This document shows, in pieces, positions 46,120-59,252 of a stretch of 64,000 nt of DNA; positions within the stretch are counted from its first letter, which is position 1; the number at the start of each line of letters is the position of its first letter. The DNA lies in NCBI GenBank assembly GCA_031310005.1, contig CM062381.1, positions 3,410,001-3,474,000 on the forward strand, written 5' to 3'. Source of the DNA: Dactylellina haptotyla. Its lineage: Eukaryota > Ascomycota > Orbiliomycetes > Orbiliales > Orbiliaceae. The position numbers were made by a program, and so were the translations under genes. The notes below the pieces were generated by a model. It did not search any database. It worked only from the letters and a program-made list of their open reading frames with translations, and was not told the DNA's origin.

Positions 46120-46644
46120 AAAAGTATTGCGCTCCGTTCACTTACGATCAGATATTCGACAACGATTATCCAGATACGTATGAATTGCTCTGCAGGTTTT
46201 CAGGCATTCCCTACGGCGAATATACGGCGGAGGAAGAAGAGGAGGTTGAGAATGAGGTTGAGGATAAGGATGAGGATGAGGAACCCTACCCCTCGAACTA
46301 CATGTAGATAAAATCACGCCCCCCCACATTCGCTATGGCGCAGCAAAGACGCTGAGCGGCGGTATTGTCATCACAAAGTATATCTAATTTGGGAGGCTTT
46401 ATACCATCGGTCACCGGTGCTAGGAAAGCTAATGGAATGCGAGGAGTTGCGCGAGGCTAATATGTTTGATTTGGGCAAGAGTAAGATTGATGGTAGTGAC
46501 GTTTGGATGCTGTTGTACCATTTTTTTTATTGGGGGATGATGGACCATGAGAGCGTAGAGAGGTTGCCGGATCCTATGGTGTATAATTCTGGTGATCATG
46601 AAAGTGGGAAAGGAGTTGATGAGAATGTTATCTATAAGAGTTGA
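46120..46644 (+). pseudogene. Decayed paralogue of the PIN-partner gene
   Basis: Plus-strand frames here match the partner gene at 56.2-56.8 kb: KVYLIWEALYHRSPVLGKLM aligns with KVYKVWEALYKNDGIFKQLI, and VERLPDPMVYNSGD aligns with the VDKLPEPSMLRD region. A preceding piece (YDQIFDNDYPDTYELLCRF) and an acidic run of Glu/Asp codons (about 46220-46290) seem to belong to it. The copy appears to be broken in about one or two places and lacks a convincing start. It lies head to head with the decayed PIN copy, so the two genes were duplicated together and rearranged. Treated as a fossil. Confidence 0.55.
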
Positions 46645-48045
46645 GAAAACCGAGTGCTGAGAGGATACGAGGCTAGCCCAGCCTACAAAATACAACTGCA
46701 ACGTATTAAAGCCTTGAACACGGCGCTCATGGATTGTTATAATTTAGCTTGATATCTTGTCAAGTATCAAAGATACTTACTCTATACCATTCTGTTTTTC
46801 CATTATATCACACGGAGGCTAGGTAGCATACAATGCAAGATAATGAGATATATCAAAAGTAACATATGGACAACTTTCTATCTACCAAGCGTTAGGTAGC
46901 ATAGGAAAATAGTCTCCAATGGGATCGGGGCGAGAATTCCGAAAAGGGATTAAAAACCAGTAAAGGCATGAAGCGTGGTTTCACAGGAAGGAATTTAGGT
47001 AATGAAATCTATCCCTTCACTCACACATGCGTGCGAAAGATGCAAGACCGGTACGTGTGGCTCGGGTGGGCAGTGTCTTGTGCCATTATGGCAGCATCGT
47101 GTGGCTAGTCGGCCGCGGATAGTTCAAATGTGAAGTATACTCTCGAAAAAAGTCTTAATTTAAAGTTCTAGAAGTTCCAAGTTGCAACAATTCTGAATCT
47201 AGCTTTATTTTACAAGTTCAAATACGAATTAATAGCTGTAACTTCCTCCAATCTAACTATTCTGCATGCAGAAATTCTCCCGCATCAATTCAACTACTTT
47301 AGTTGCTCGATGTATGTTACACCGGAATAGTGGCCTGCCCGGAGCATCCGACCCTGCCAACTGAGCCGAAACCGTTAGAATTTCCTATTCAGGTTTCGTT
47401 CCTGGAAATATATTCCGGAGAGTTCCAGATGAGGCTAGTGGCTTACTAAGTTGCATCTTGTCGCAGACTTAAAACCCTCTCCAAGCGAGCTCGAGCCAAC
47501 GATTGGACCAGGTTTTCAGCATCCATTGCCAACAGGAGCACAATGAATGCGACACCATGCAACACTAGAGCCTGGTTTACTCTCCTTGGATTTGGGATTA
47601 GATTACATGTATACACGGTTAAACGTTTGGTAGTAGCTACCGTCGGGACTTGTTGCAAAATTTTGAATCGTATCACAAGTTTTATGTAGCTAGCTAGCAT
47701 CGATTCATTTTGGCTTAGTAGACACCAATATAGAAACCCGTGCAACTCAAATAAAGTATAAGTAGTCTTAATATATGTCTCCTTTGCATGATATAACTGA
47801 CATCCTCACCGATTAAACAACTGAAGGAACAAAGCTGGCCCTTTACCTTACTTTACTTACTTATTTCCTCGAATACTCTAATAAATATACGCCAGTCGTA
47901 AAATCTTATCAAATATATCTTTTTTTCATATTTTTTTCATTGATTGAAAAAAATACCAAGTTCTCTTTTCAGGATCAGCTTTTCGTTTATTATTTTCGTT
48001 TGAACCCTATTGATATCTTTTATAGTCAGAAATCAGAAGACAAAA
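46645..48045. other. Intergenic spacer
   Basis: About 1.4 kb. A minus-strand frame at 47446-47745 with one hydrophobic segment is possible but unsupported. The last 200 bases are a T-rich promoter for the subtilisin gene. Confidence 0.35.
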
Positions 48046-49200
48046 ATGAAGTCGTTCGTTATTACTACTTCGGTCTTAGTGTTCGGTGCCCAGAGGATTT
48101 TTGCGATCCCCTTCACATCGGATGAACCCAACGCCATACTTCAGGAAAGAGCAGCTTCTAAGCTTGCGCATGTCGCCGCAGAGGAGAATGCGCCGTGGCA
48201 TTTGGTGAGAATATCAGCAAAAAAAGGTGACACAAAAGCCTTGCTGGCTACCGACAACGGCACGTATTATCATGATTCTCGCTCGGGGGCAGGAGTGGAT
48301 GCCTACGTTATCGACACGGAAATAACCACCACACATCCCGACTTTGGTGGCAGATTTCAGATGTTCGGGTACGGAGACTCCGTAAGCAAAAATATGTCAG
48401 GTCACGGAACAGCGGTGGCAGGGGTTCTCGGTGGCTCAAAGTTCGGAGTCGCCAAAAAAGTCAACCTTCTCGGCTGCTATAGTGATGTATATTACGATTG
48501 TATAACTATGATTACGAAACGGCACAAAGAACGCGCAGCGGGAAAAAAGGCCGATCCCAAGAAGAACGATGGCTTCGTTGGTTCCGTTATCAATATATCT
48601 CGGGCGACTGATTCTGGCAGACTGACGAGAATGGGTGTTTCACCCCATGAGCAAAGGATCAAGCTTGACAAGTTACAAGCGGCGATAACGGCTGCTATCA
48701 AAGTAGGGATTCATTTCACTTTGGCTGCTGGAAATGACGATGAGGACGCCTGTGAAACTGCTCCTCAAGGTATTTATGAAGAAGTACCGGATATGCTGGT
48801 AGTTGGTGCGCTCGGGAAGTATGGGAATGAAACGGACACAACGGGGAAGAACTCCGTCGGAAGCTCCCAGATAGCAAGCTTCTCAAATAACGGAGGGTGT
48901 GTAAATATTTGGGCACCTGGCATAGGGATTAGCCACCCGGCTGCAAACGACGGGTATGCTCAAGGATATGGCACCTCATTTTCCGCTCCGATTGTGGCTG
49001 GTGTTATCGCGGAGATGATGGTCAGGCATCCAAAGTTGAGCCAAAGTCCTCGGAAGATGAAAAACTTTCTCCTTGGCAAGGGCGACCACGAGGGTAACGA
49101 GATAAAGTCTAAAAATGGTGGCCCTACTGCAGGTAGGGCGGGGGTTATCGAAGGGCACTCGGACTTTAATGTCATCTACAATGGCATCCATGAAGTTTAG
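48046..49200 (+). CDS. Secreted subtilisin-like serine protease (S8)
   Basis: Single exon, 384 aa from ATG 48046, which opens a good signal peptide (MKSFVITTSVLVFGAQRIFA). The catalytic Asp is Asp90 in AYVIDTEI, where most subtilases have DTG. His120 lies in MSGHGTAVAG, the oxyanion Asn230 in LAAGNDD and Ser311 in YGTSFSAP. Only about 60 residues separate the signal peptide and the catalytic domain, too short for a full I9 inhibitor pro-domain, so folding may not depend on a classical propeptide. The layout otherwise resembles cerevisin/proteinase K-type fungal proteases secreted for nutrition or host interaction. A lysine-rich insert lies at about residues 158-175. Active-site completeness suggests a working enzyme, although the DTE change is unusual. 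Confidence 0.85.
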   Translation: MKSFVITTSVLVFGAQRIFAIPFTSDEPNAILQERAASKLAHVAAEENAPWHLVRISAKKGDTKALLATDNGTYYHDSRSGAGVDAYVIDTEITTTHPDFGGRFQMFGYGDSVSKNMSGHGTAVAGVLGGSKFGVAKKVNLLGCYSDVYYDCITMITKRHKERAAGKKADPKKNDGFVGSVINISRATDSGRLTRMGVSPHEQRIKLDKLQAAITAAIKVGIHFTLAAGNDDEDACETAPQGIYEEVPDMLVVGALGKYGNETDTTGKNSVGSSQIASFSNNGGCVNIWAPGIGISHPAANDGYAQGYGTSFSAPIVAGVIAEMMVRHPKLSQSPRKMKNFLLGKGDHEGNEIKSKNGGPTAGRAGVIEGHSDFNVIYNGIHEV

Positions 49201-50062
49201 ATAGCGGTTATGCTAGAAACAATGTAGCGGCCGGGATCGATTCATATAGAGCAGAGGTTACTTCAGTTAGAAGGTACTAATATAATCCAGAGTCCTAGCA
49301 CGGACATCGTTCCAGCTTTCCAAATTTCATGTTTCTATCAAGACGATACCTGCATATTGGCACAGTATACGTCTACTAAATTTGTACACTTGTACTACTT
49401 TTCATTCGACATAAATTATAATTGGCTATGCTTGACATGATTAATACTTTTGACCCTTTTGAACGCCATGACTCTCTTTGCAGGCTGGGGCTTGAAACAA
49501 GGCCGAACAGCATTTGTATATGTGCTACGAAATGCTGTCCACTCCTCTGGTACTCATAGATGACATTGGTGTTGGCTTCACATAGTGCAACATCCCAACA
49601 CAGAAATGTCACGACACTCCTGCCAGTTTCCCTCCCCCGGATTTTCCCTCATAGCCCCCTCCCGCGAGACTATTTAAGCAGCCTTCTCCCCCAGACAAAG
49701 GCCCCCTTTCTTTCCTCCTCATACTTACCTTATAAAGAGGAGCCGGAGCTCAGGAATTCTGGTCCTCTGGCTTTCTCGTTACCATTGCACATCGGTTTCG
49801 TAGATTGCCATCAGCTATCTTCGGGTATCTGATTTGTGCAATTTTTGCTTGAACCATCCTATTGGCTTTGTCAATATATCTTCTTTTTCTTTGGCTCCCT
49901 AGATGTTATTTCTACGGGTCGATGAAAGATCTGGCTATTGAATTCCTTCTAAATAACACTGGTGATATATCTATTTTATATCCTGCAACCGATGAACAAA
50001 ATGAAAACGCCCGCTTGTAAGTCCCAGCAATGGTCTACCTATCCTATCTATCGATATTTGAG
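49201..50062. other. Intergenic, convergent 3' ends
   Basis: About 0.86 kb between the subtilisin (+) and YVC1 (-). CT-rich in the middle. No supported gene. Confidence 0.4.
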
Positions 50063-52499
50063 CTACTCCTCCCCGCCCTCTTCAACTTCGTCCTCCTCGA
50101 TCTTCCTCCGTGACTTCCTACCCCCTACCAGTGTCTCCAGCATCTCTTCGATGTTCTTCAACCGATCCTCCAGAACGTGGATCCTCTGCCCTATGTTCCC
50201 TCCCGCTTCACTCTCATCATCAGCAGTACTCAAGATAGCCCTCAATTGGTCCGCCATCTCCCCCAAAGGCATCATGCTATCCCTCCTCGACAGCTTTCTC
50301 AGCCCTCCCGCCAATGACCTCTCCCCCGTTACACTCCCCGTCGTCTTCACCGATGACCTCCCAGGTGCCCCCATAGCAAAGCTCTCCCCATCATCCGCAC
50401 CCACATCAGGAGCTTCAGCGGCCTCTCCTTCCATTTCCTCCTGAATAATCCTCTCGCTCTCCGCCTTAAACACCGCCTGAATGTCCCCGTGCGCGCTGAA
50501 CCCTTTACTCAAAACCGGCACACTAAGAGTCCTCTTCCCCATGCTCGGCCGCGCCTTCTTCACCCTCCCCTTCATCGCCTGCTTCATCAGCGGCTTCGGC
50601 GCCCACCACGCCCGCCTCTCCAAAACCGCCAGCGCAAGCAACACCGGCAGGTTCAAAGTCCGTATAATCGCCACATTAATCTTATGAAACCACCGGTCCG
50701 TAATCATAAACTTCAACGGCAACAGCACCGCTATCGCGAACAGATTCAACGGCGGGTAATAACTAAAGATCGCATCACTCTTCACCCCTTCCAGCGTCAA
50801 CACCGCGCGGCGGAACTGAATCTCCGCCGTCACATCGGACTGCAACGACGAAAAAGTCGTGGAAAGCATGGACACCAATATCACGAGGAACAAGTACCCC
50901 AAAAACGCATAAGAAACCATCAACACGGGTCCCAATATCCAATGAAACTCGTGCGCCCTGCCGATCCCCGTCCCGTCCAGGCCGAACCACACCCACAGCA
51001 TCCACTTCCCGATAGTAACAACGCTATGCTTCCCCTCCGCCAGCCACAACATCGATAACAGAAACCCGATGAAACACCACGCGGCGAGCACAGTCAACAC
51101 CGTGAAATCCGTCACCATAGCCCTCAACGACACGAACAGCATATTCTCCGACATGAGATTGAACGCCAACCGGGGGATCAAAATCGTCGCCCCAACAGCG
51201 AGCACATCCAGCGCTTGTTGTCCGGGAACCGGCGAATCGGTGCGTACCCCGTGCAGCCGTAATACGCCGTATATCCCGAATATCAGCGAGAAGGTAACGT
51301 CCAGGAACGACCACAGGTTCTGCGTGTACACGAACCAGCCGTGCTCCAGGATCGTGGCCAGCTGCTCTAATATCCACCCGCAGCTGTAGAACGCGAAGAT
51401 GAGTTCCGAGACCGGGTATTTGCGCGGCGGGGGGCGGTGGATCATCACCCAGACGTAGAGGCCCAGCAGGCAGATGAACTCGCATACTTCAATTATATTC
51501 CGGGTGCGGGGCACCATCAGACGGTATTGGTTTAATAGCGGCGCTTTGCGGGGATCGTAGAGGGCTATCGGGCGGTATTTGTAGTGGTCTGGGATGATGT
51601 CGATGAAGGTGGTCGGGGTGTAGGTTATCCGGCCGATGTAGATGGCGTTGACGACGAGCTGGCAGGCGGCGGAGCTGAGGAAGAGTTTGGATTGTGAGAC
51701 GATTGCGATTTCCAGGGCTGGGTGGCGGGTTTTGTAGGACGCCGCCCAGTGTTCTTTCGGGAGGTTCTCCTGCTGGACTTCATCGGGGGCGCCTTGGAAG
51801 GGGGAGAAGCCGGCAACGAGGATGTTGGCGAGGAGGAGCAGGCCGTCGGGACCTGGGTTGTCTTCGTGGAAGCGGCGGAGGATGCGGGTCGCGACGAGTT
51901 CGCAGAGGATGGCGCGGGTGAGGTTTACGGACTGTTCGTGGGACTGCTGGGACTGTTCGGATTGGAATTGCATGCGGTTGACGAGGAGGCAGAAGACTGT
52001 TTTGATTAATTAATTGCAATTAGTGTTAGAGTGAATATTTTTACGTAATGGCGATAGTTCGCAGGGACGACGCACCTATCGACGCATCTTTCATCTCGTA
52101 GTATTTATCTACCAGCGGCCGGACGACGGATGTATTCATCCGCGGATCCCGTAGCTGTTTCAAGCTATACGGGTCATCTGCAATTCAAACAATCATCAGT
52201 ACATGCTCAATACTTCCAATTCTACGTCGAGATTTGTAGTGTGCATACCAATCAACTGCATGACTTCGTTCCGGATTCTACAAGTCGCGCCAACAACACA
52301 TGATGTCAGTACTCTCTCCCGCGAGAACGACGACCGAACAGGCGCAGACTAACCGGTGAATGGTATAGTAAACCGGCAGGTTCTCATTGTTAAACGGCGC
52401 CAGACCAGCAGACGACACGGGCAGCGGCTCTTCATGTTCGATATGGTAGTGCCGGAAACGGCCCAATCCCGTTTCCGTAATCAGCGGGTCGGATTCCAT
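50063..52499 (-). CDS. YVC1: Vacuolar TRP-type cation channel Yvc1
   Basis: Four exons: 52499-52354, 52277-52249, 52177-52076 and 51996-50063 (736 aa), all in phase. The 29-nt second exon joins VHR-type HRIRNEVMQLIDDPYSLKQL, and the next junction gives VRPLVDKYYEMKDASIVFCLLVNRMQF, both family signatures. The large last exon holds the membrane core: TM segments from NIIEVCEFICLLGLYVWVMI through LGPVLMVSYAFLGYLFLVIL. The pore region WFGLDGTG lies just before the last TM. A cytosolic tail follows with a coiled coil (IHVLEDRLKNIEEMLETLV) and acidic clusters. Yvc1 releases vacuolar calcium in response to hyperosmotic stretch. The last exon is GC-richer than its neighbours, as expected for a conserved core gene. 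Start chosen at the first ATG, MESDPLITETG. Confidence 0.93.
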
Positions 52500-53348
52500 T
52501 TTTTGTTTTTTTTTATCGGATTTAAAACTGTATCGATAGTGACGAGTCCTGTCCGCGGGTGTAATTAAATCATCGGAGGTAGAAAGTCCACGTAATTAAC
52601 GATCCGCCAAGTTGACGAGGTAACGAAGTTATCAATCCGGGTCCCCGAGTCGTCAGATGGACTGCCGTGAAGGAGGTAAAGACAGTTTAAAGCCTAGAGG
52701 GGCACGTAGGTGGTGGCACGGATGTATGATAGGGAAAAGAAAGGACGTCATGGCCGGCCGGGGTTTCAGGAGTTTTTTATTTTCCATTTCTACCTGATGC
52801 AAGGTGCGTTTTACTTGGGGTAGGTGTCCGGTTACCCTTTTGGCGAGTGAGGATGCGACAAATGGGCGTGGGGGCGGGCAAGCATGGACGCATTCCCACG
52901 GGCGGACGTGGTCTGAGTCTGGGCGAGATAAGCGACGCTGATGCGTCGGCTCCGCTAGCCGAGTTTTTGATTCGTCCATCGTTGTATCTTTTGCAGTTAT
53001 ATATATGCATGTGAAAATGGAAGATAAAAAGAATCTTCCGGAGGTGATAGGTGTTTCAGATTAGAATTGGTATTAATCTATATAAGCTCTCGTATGTCTA
53101 CATAATACGACCCCTCTATGGTATCGGGATATGAAAATGCTCTCCTGAAACAAAACCAGTCGCTCCCCCGCTCCCCGTTACACATGAACTCTATCGACAA
53201 GTAAACAGACCAAAGATACAAGGCCACAACTGAGAAGGCAAGAATCTATTCTACAAGAATTGTATATTAAATATTAAGGTAAATGGTTGAAATGAAAAAG
53301 TGGCAAAAATGCGTCACGCAGGTTGGTATCTTTTATCGTTTTCGTTAA
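52500..53348. other. Promoter of YVC1 and 3' flank of ERG1
   Basis: About 0.85 kb between two minus-strand core genes. Short frames at 52653-53010 are unsupported. Confidence 0.4.
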
Positions 53349-56159
<2,811 letters not shown>

Positions 56160-56801
56160 ATGATCTCGGGAGCTTTTATTAGCGTTCTCAAACGCCGATT
56201 GGTTTCGACTCCGCATCACAGTCACTGGCGTACGCCAATCGTACGTTTAACAGCAATCTGCTCACGGAATTTTAGAGTACGATGTACCAGCCAAAATCCA
56301 AGTGGAGTAGCAGCAACCATTATATCCGAATTTCAAAGGGCAAATGTCAGGTTCACTTCCTCAGGTGTGAAACTCTTCGAGCAAACATATGCCGAGGCGT
56401 CTTCAAACATCTTTGCTAGCTCGGGGGACCTCTATAAACTGCTTCATATGATGATCTTAACATCTGATACTCCTGATATGCTTTGGTATCGCGATCTGAA
56501 TGCTACTGGTGTTCGTCAGTGGAGATCCTACGAAGCATATAAACTGTGCATTACCTTCAAAGTGTATAAGGTCTGGGAGGCCTTGTACAAAAATGATGGA
56601 ATTTTTAAACAATTGATAGATGATGAAGAGAAGGATTTTAGGAATTTAAGGGGCTGTTGCATGACATCTGAACTTCTATGGTGGTGGTTGGACATGGTAG
56701 TAAGCAACGGTCTCGTTGAGAGAGATGATGTGGACAAGCTGCCCGAGCCGTCCATGTTGCGAGATGTTGTAATTGGCTCTGGAGATTCTCCCGAAATTTA
56801 G
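56160..56801 (+). CDS. Partner protein of PIN cassette, mitochondrial-type presequence, unknown fold
   Basis: Single exon, 213 aa from ATG 56160. The first about 50 residues (MISGAFISVLKRRLVSTPHH...) contain many Arg, Ser and His and no acidic residue, as in mitochondrial presequences. The rest looks mainly helical, with aromatic patches (LLWWWLDMVV, DMLWYRDL) and an acidic C-terminal third. I recognise no domain. A diverged, decayed copy lies at 46.1-46.6 kb. The most conserved parts are the KVYKVWEALY and VDKLPEPS regions. The gene lies 0.5 kb upstream of the PIN gene on the same strand, and in the older copy the same two genes again sit together. A role as regulator, inhibitor or substrate adaptor of the PIN protein is inference from this linkage only. 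Confidence 0.7.
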   Translation: MISGAFISVLKRRLVSTPHHSHWRTPIVRLTAICSRNFRVRCTSQNPSGVAATIISEFQRANVRFTSSGVKLFEQTYAEASSNIFASSGDLYKLLHMMILTSDTPDMLWYRDLNATGVRQWRSYEAYKLCITFKVYKVWEALYKNDGIFKQLIDDEEKDFRNLRGCCMTSELLWWWLDMVVSNGLVERDDVDKLPEPSMLRDVVIGSGDSPEI

Positions 56802-57299
56802 ATAGATACACTACATGCTAGTAAATCAAAAATGAAATGCTATCAAAAATGAAATGCTATCAAAAATGAAATGCTATCAAAAATAGTTATCATTCAACCA
56901 GGAGTTATCCATTTACCGATTTCACTCAAGCCATCAAGATAAAACAAATTATCAATCTGCAGCGAATAGATCTACATTTCCCACAAGCCAGGTTCTATTT
57001 TGGCAATAAAACATTTAGTAAAGGGATATATCCCTTAATATTTAGAGAACGTAAAAACCCAATATATTGTAAGTGGTAGGTGTAAGATCGATCGAGGTAG
57101 CCGTAGACCCATCGCGATTCGCCAGACCGACAGATCCAGTCGCCGATAGAGCCTATCGGATAAATATACACGAGTGCCTCAGAAAGTGTAATTAGGACTG
57201 CCAATGCCCGATAACCCCGGTTTTATTAAATGTCGCGGTTATTTCGAGGCTTACACATATACTTTTATATACAGATCCTCACACCCGTACCCTGGAAAC
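56802..57299. other. Spacer of the PIN cassette with tandem repeat
   Basis: About 500 bases between partner and PIN genes. It holds the 17-bp repeat listed next and the promoter of the PIN gene, so the genes are probably transcribed separately. Confidence 0.5.
56826..56886 (+). repeat. 17-bp tandem repeat, about 3.5 units
   Basis: The unit TCAAAAATGAAATGCTA repeats perfectly about three and a half times in the 3' flank of the partner gene. Perfect copies imply recent slippage. It lies outside both coding regions. Confidence 0.9.
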
Positions 57300-58205
57300 A
57301 TGAGTACTATAATTCCACGGCGACTATGCCGACCAGTGCTAGGAGCTGCTCGAATTATGGGCACTCGATATTATCAAACGACTGGACAGGCTGTGACCTG
57401 GCAAGAATTTGCAAAGGGGAATTTTGGTGGCCGTGGTATCTTTTTAGATACCAACATACTTTCTCTAGTCTTAGAGGGCGACCGGATTGGTAAATGGCTA
57501 GAGACAGTGCAGAGCGAGGGGAACAGAGTGGCTACAAGCCATTTTAATGTGATTGAATATCTCTCCAGCTCTTGGAGCATCAAGAAGGGTCAAGATCCAA
57601 CCGATGTTATCAGAGGTCTGGATAGAAAAAGGATCGATATACTACCTGGAATGGCTTCTACCCGCGCATGCATGGAGCTTGCGTGTAGCACAATTAGCGC
57701 GCAACTCCTCAGCAATTTATATGCTGATAAGACTAGTGACCCTGACAGGAAAGCGGAAAAAATGAAGGAGACGACTAAAGGTAAGAATAATTATAAATAT
57801 ACCATGATTTTATATCCCTTTCGGACGATTCACTCAATAACTTGGTATATTTCGTGTTTCCGGAATTGGACTAATTCAAATTTTGTATTCGTAGAATGGG
57901 AGGGCGTACTGAAGAAGAGCAGAGATGACGTTGTACTAGCTTGTGAAGGCCATATCCATGGCCTCGCGTTTCTCACAGCGGATAAACACCTGCACAAGCA
58001 TTTCCAATTTGCCTTCGATAAAAACAGTATAACGACATATGTCGTGATGGCGGAATGGCTGGAATCAAGCATGGAAAAGCCGCTACCAACACCACCTACA
58101 GCTACTCCAAAAGGATACAATTCGGTTCGGCGTCTGTACGAATATGCTATGGTTTGGCCTGGAGACTCAAGCAACAGGAAAACGGGACAACTAGTTGCCT
58201 CGTAG
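57300..58205 (+). CDS. PIN-domain nuclease-like protein with mitochondrial-type presequence
   Basis: Exons 57300-57780 and 57895-58205 (263 aa). The N-terminus MSTIIPRRLCRPVLGAARIM is basic with no acidic residue for 35 residues, as in mitochondrial presequences. The PIN fold follows: GIFLDTNILSLVL (Asp50), FNVIEYLSS (Glu86), SRDDVVLACEG (Asp171/172) and LAFLTADKHLHKHF (Asp190). All four acidic positions that bind the metal in PIN nucleases are present. PIN domains cut RNA, as in VapC toxins, Nob1, Swt1 and Fcf1. This one is not a close match to those named eukaryotic members. The 114-nt intron (GTAAGA, CTAAT branch, GTAG) has length divisible by three and no stop, so retention would add 38 residues. 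An ATG at 57204 would add 32 residues. Confidence 0.8.
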   Translation: MSTIIPRRLCRPVLGAARIMGTRYYQTTGQAVTWQEFAKGNFGGRGIFLDTNILSLVLEGDRIGKWLETVQSEGNRVATSHFNVIEYLSSSWSIKKGQDPTDVIRGLDRKRIDILPGMASTRACMELACSTISAQLLSNLYADKTSDPDRKAEKMKETTKGKNNYKYTMILYPFRTIHSITWYISCFRNWTNSNFVFVEWEGVLKKSRDDVVLACEGHIHGLAFLTADKHLHKHFQFAFDKNSITTYVVMAEWLESSMEKPLPTPPTATPKGYNSVRRLYEYAMVWPGDSSNRKTGQLVAS

Positions 58206-59252
58206 GTGCGTCGCCCACAATATCAGTTTGCGTGCGCTGGTGGATGCTCAACAAGATGCGTTGTTTCCTTGACGCCCTAGGCGCCCTTAAATAATTGCTG
58301 TGACCTGAAGAGTGCGTGATACGAAAACTAAATGAGTTAATGCGATAGTGTTTATTCGATGATGAGTGAATTCGTGAGGTGAGGACTAAAATCAGTCCCA
58401 TGTGTGTGTAGTAGTTTTGAGTACGTATCGTGGCATTTAACACAAAAATCTTGTGCCTAAGGAGACCGGAATCGAGACCAAGGAAACCCCGATATGCTAC
58501 CTGAAATTTCTCTAATTTTTCCTCTCCCCTTGTTCGACAGGAGCCTTTTAGATGCCGGCAAGTCGGCTTAAGATGACATAGGATTTGACGAAAATTCTAG
58601 ATTTGATGGTCTATACACGGAAAATCGCACCCGGAGCTTGTTGAAACCATAGAATCTCCTTCTATGGTTTCAAAACCTACGAGGAAGTTATTGGGTCCCA
58701 CCGGATGTGCCAATGTCTACTTAAAAACGGCCAGAGTCTGTAACTAAGAGTGATGCTGTGCCGCGAAATATATTAGCTAAATCAGTAACTATAACATAAC
58801 AATTCTCTTTAGTAAAAAAGAATTTTGACGGACTGATAATGGTGAAAATGAATTGAGGGAGGGTATAAGCTCAAGATATAAGATTATCTATTGCTCATGC
58901 TCCGGGCCCACCTTCGGTGTTCAGCGTGCTGGCCTATGTGATAACTTCTCATCGCCATCTTATTGTCACACAGACAACGCAATTTGGTGGGCTTCTGAGG
59001 AGAAAAGATGGAGTCCAATCCGATGACAGAATAATATAGACAGACTTAAAGTTTTTAAGTTAATCGGTGTAAAGCTAACTGATGCATCTCATCCTACCAA
59101 CTTAAACCATTTACAGTATACAGTGTAGTAAGGTGAATTTCCCGTTTTGTCGAAAAATGCCTAGTGGGGAAATCTCAGGCACGTGAAATTCTTAAGTAGA
59201 TATAATATAAATTACAATTAATTATTTATCCGAATAAATATTCCCATTTACT
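58206..59252. other. Intergenic, convergent 3' ends
   Basis: About 1 kb between the PIN gene (+) and the ankyrin-subtilisin gene (-). AT-rich with no supported gene. A near-perfect short inverted pair (TAGAATCTCCTTCTA, about 58650-58664) could form a small hairpin. Confidence 0.4.

Noticed and set aside
46138-46329. His/Pro-rich minus-strand frame
   Set aside because: It is the complement of the acidic Glu/Asp codon run in the decayed partner copy and has no other support.
49560-49832. 90-aa Ser/Leu/Pro-rich frame
   Set aside because: Arises from CT-rich sequence; no recognisable features.
50489-51058. Long Arg/His/Pro-rich plus-strand frame
   Set aside because: Shadow of the GC-rich YVC1 exon on the opposite strand.
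56160-58205. Recent horizontal transfer of a bacterial toxin-antitoxin pair
   Set aside because: The PIN gene has a fungal-type intron, both proteins carry presequence-like N-termini, and composition matches the flanks. If transferred, it was long ago.
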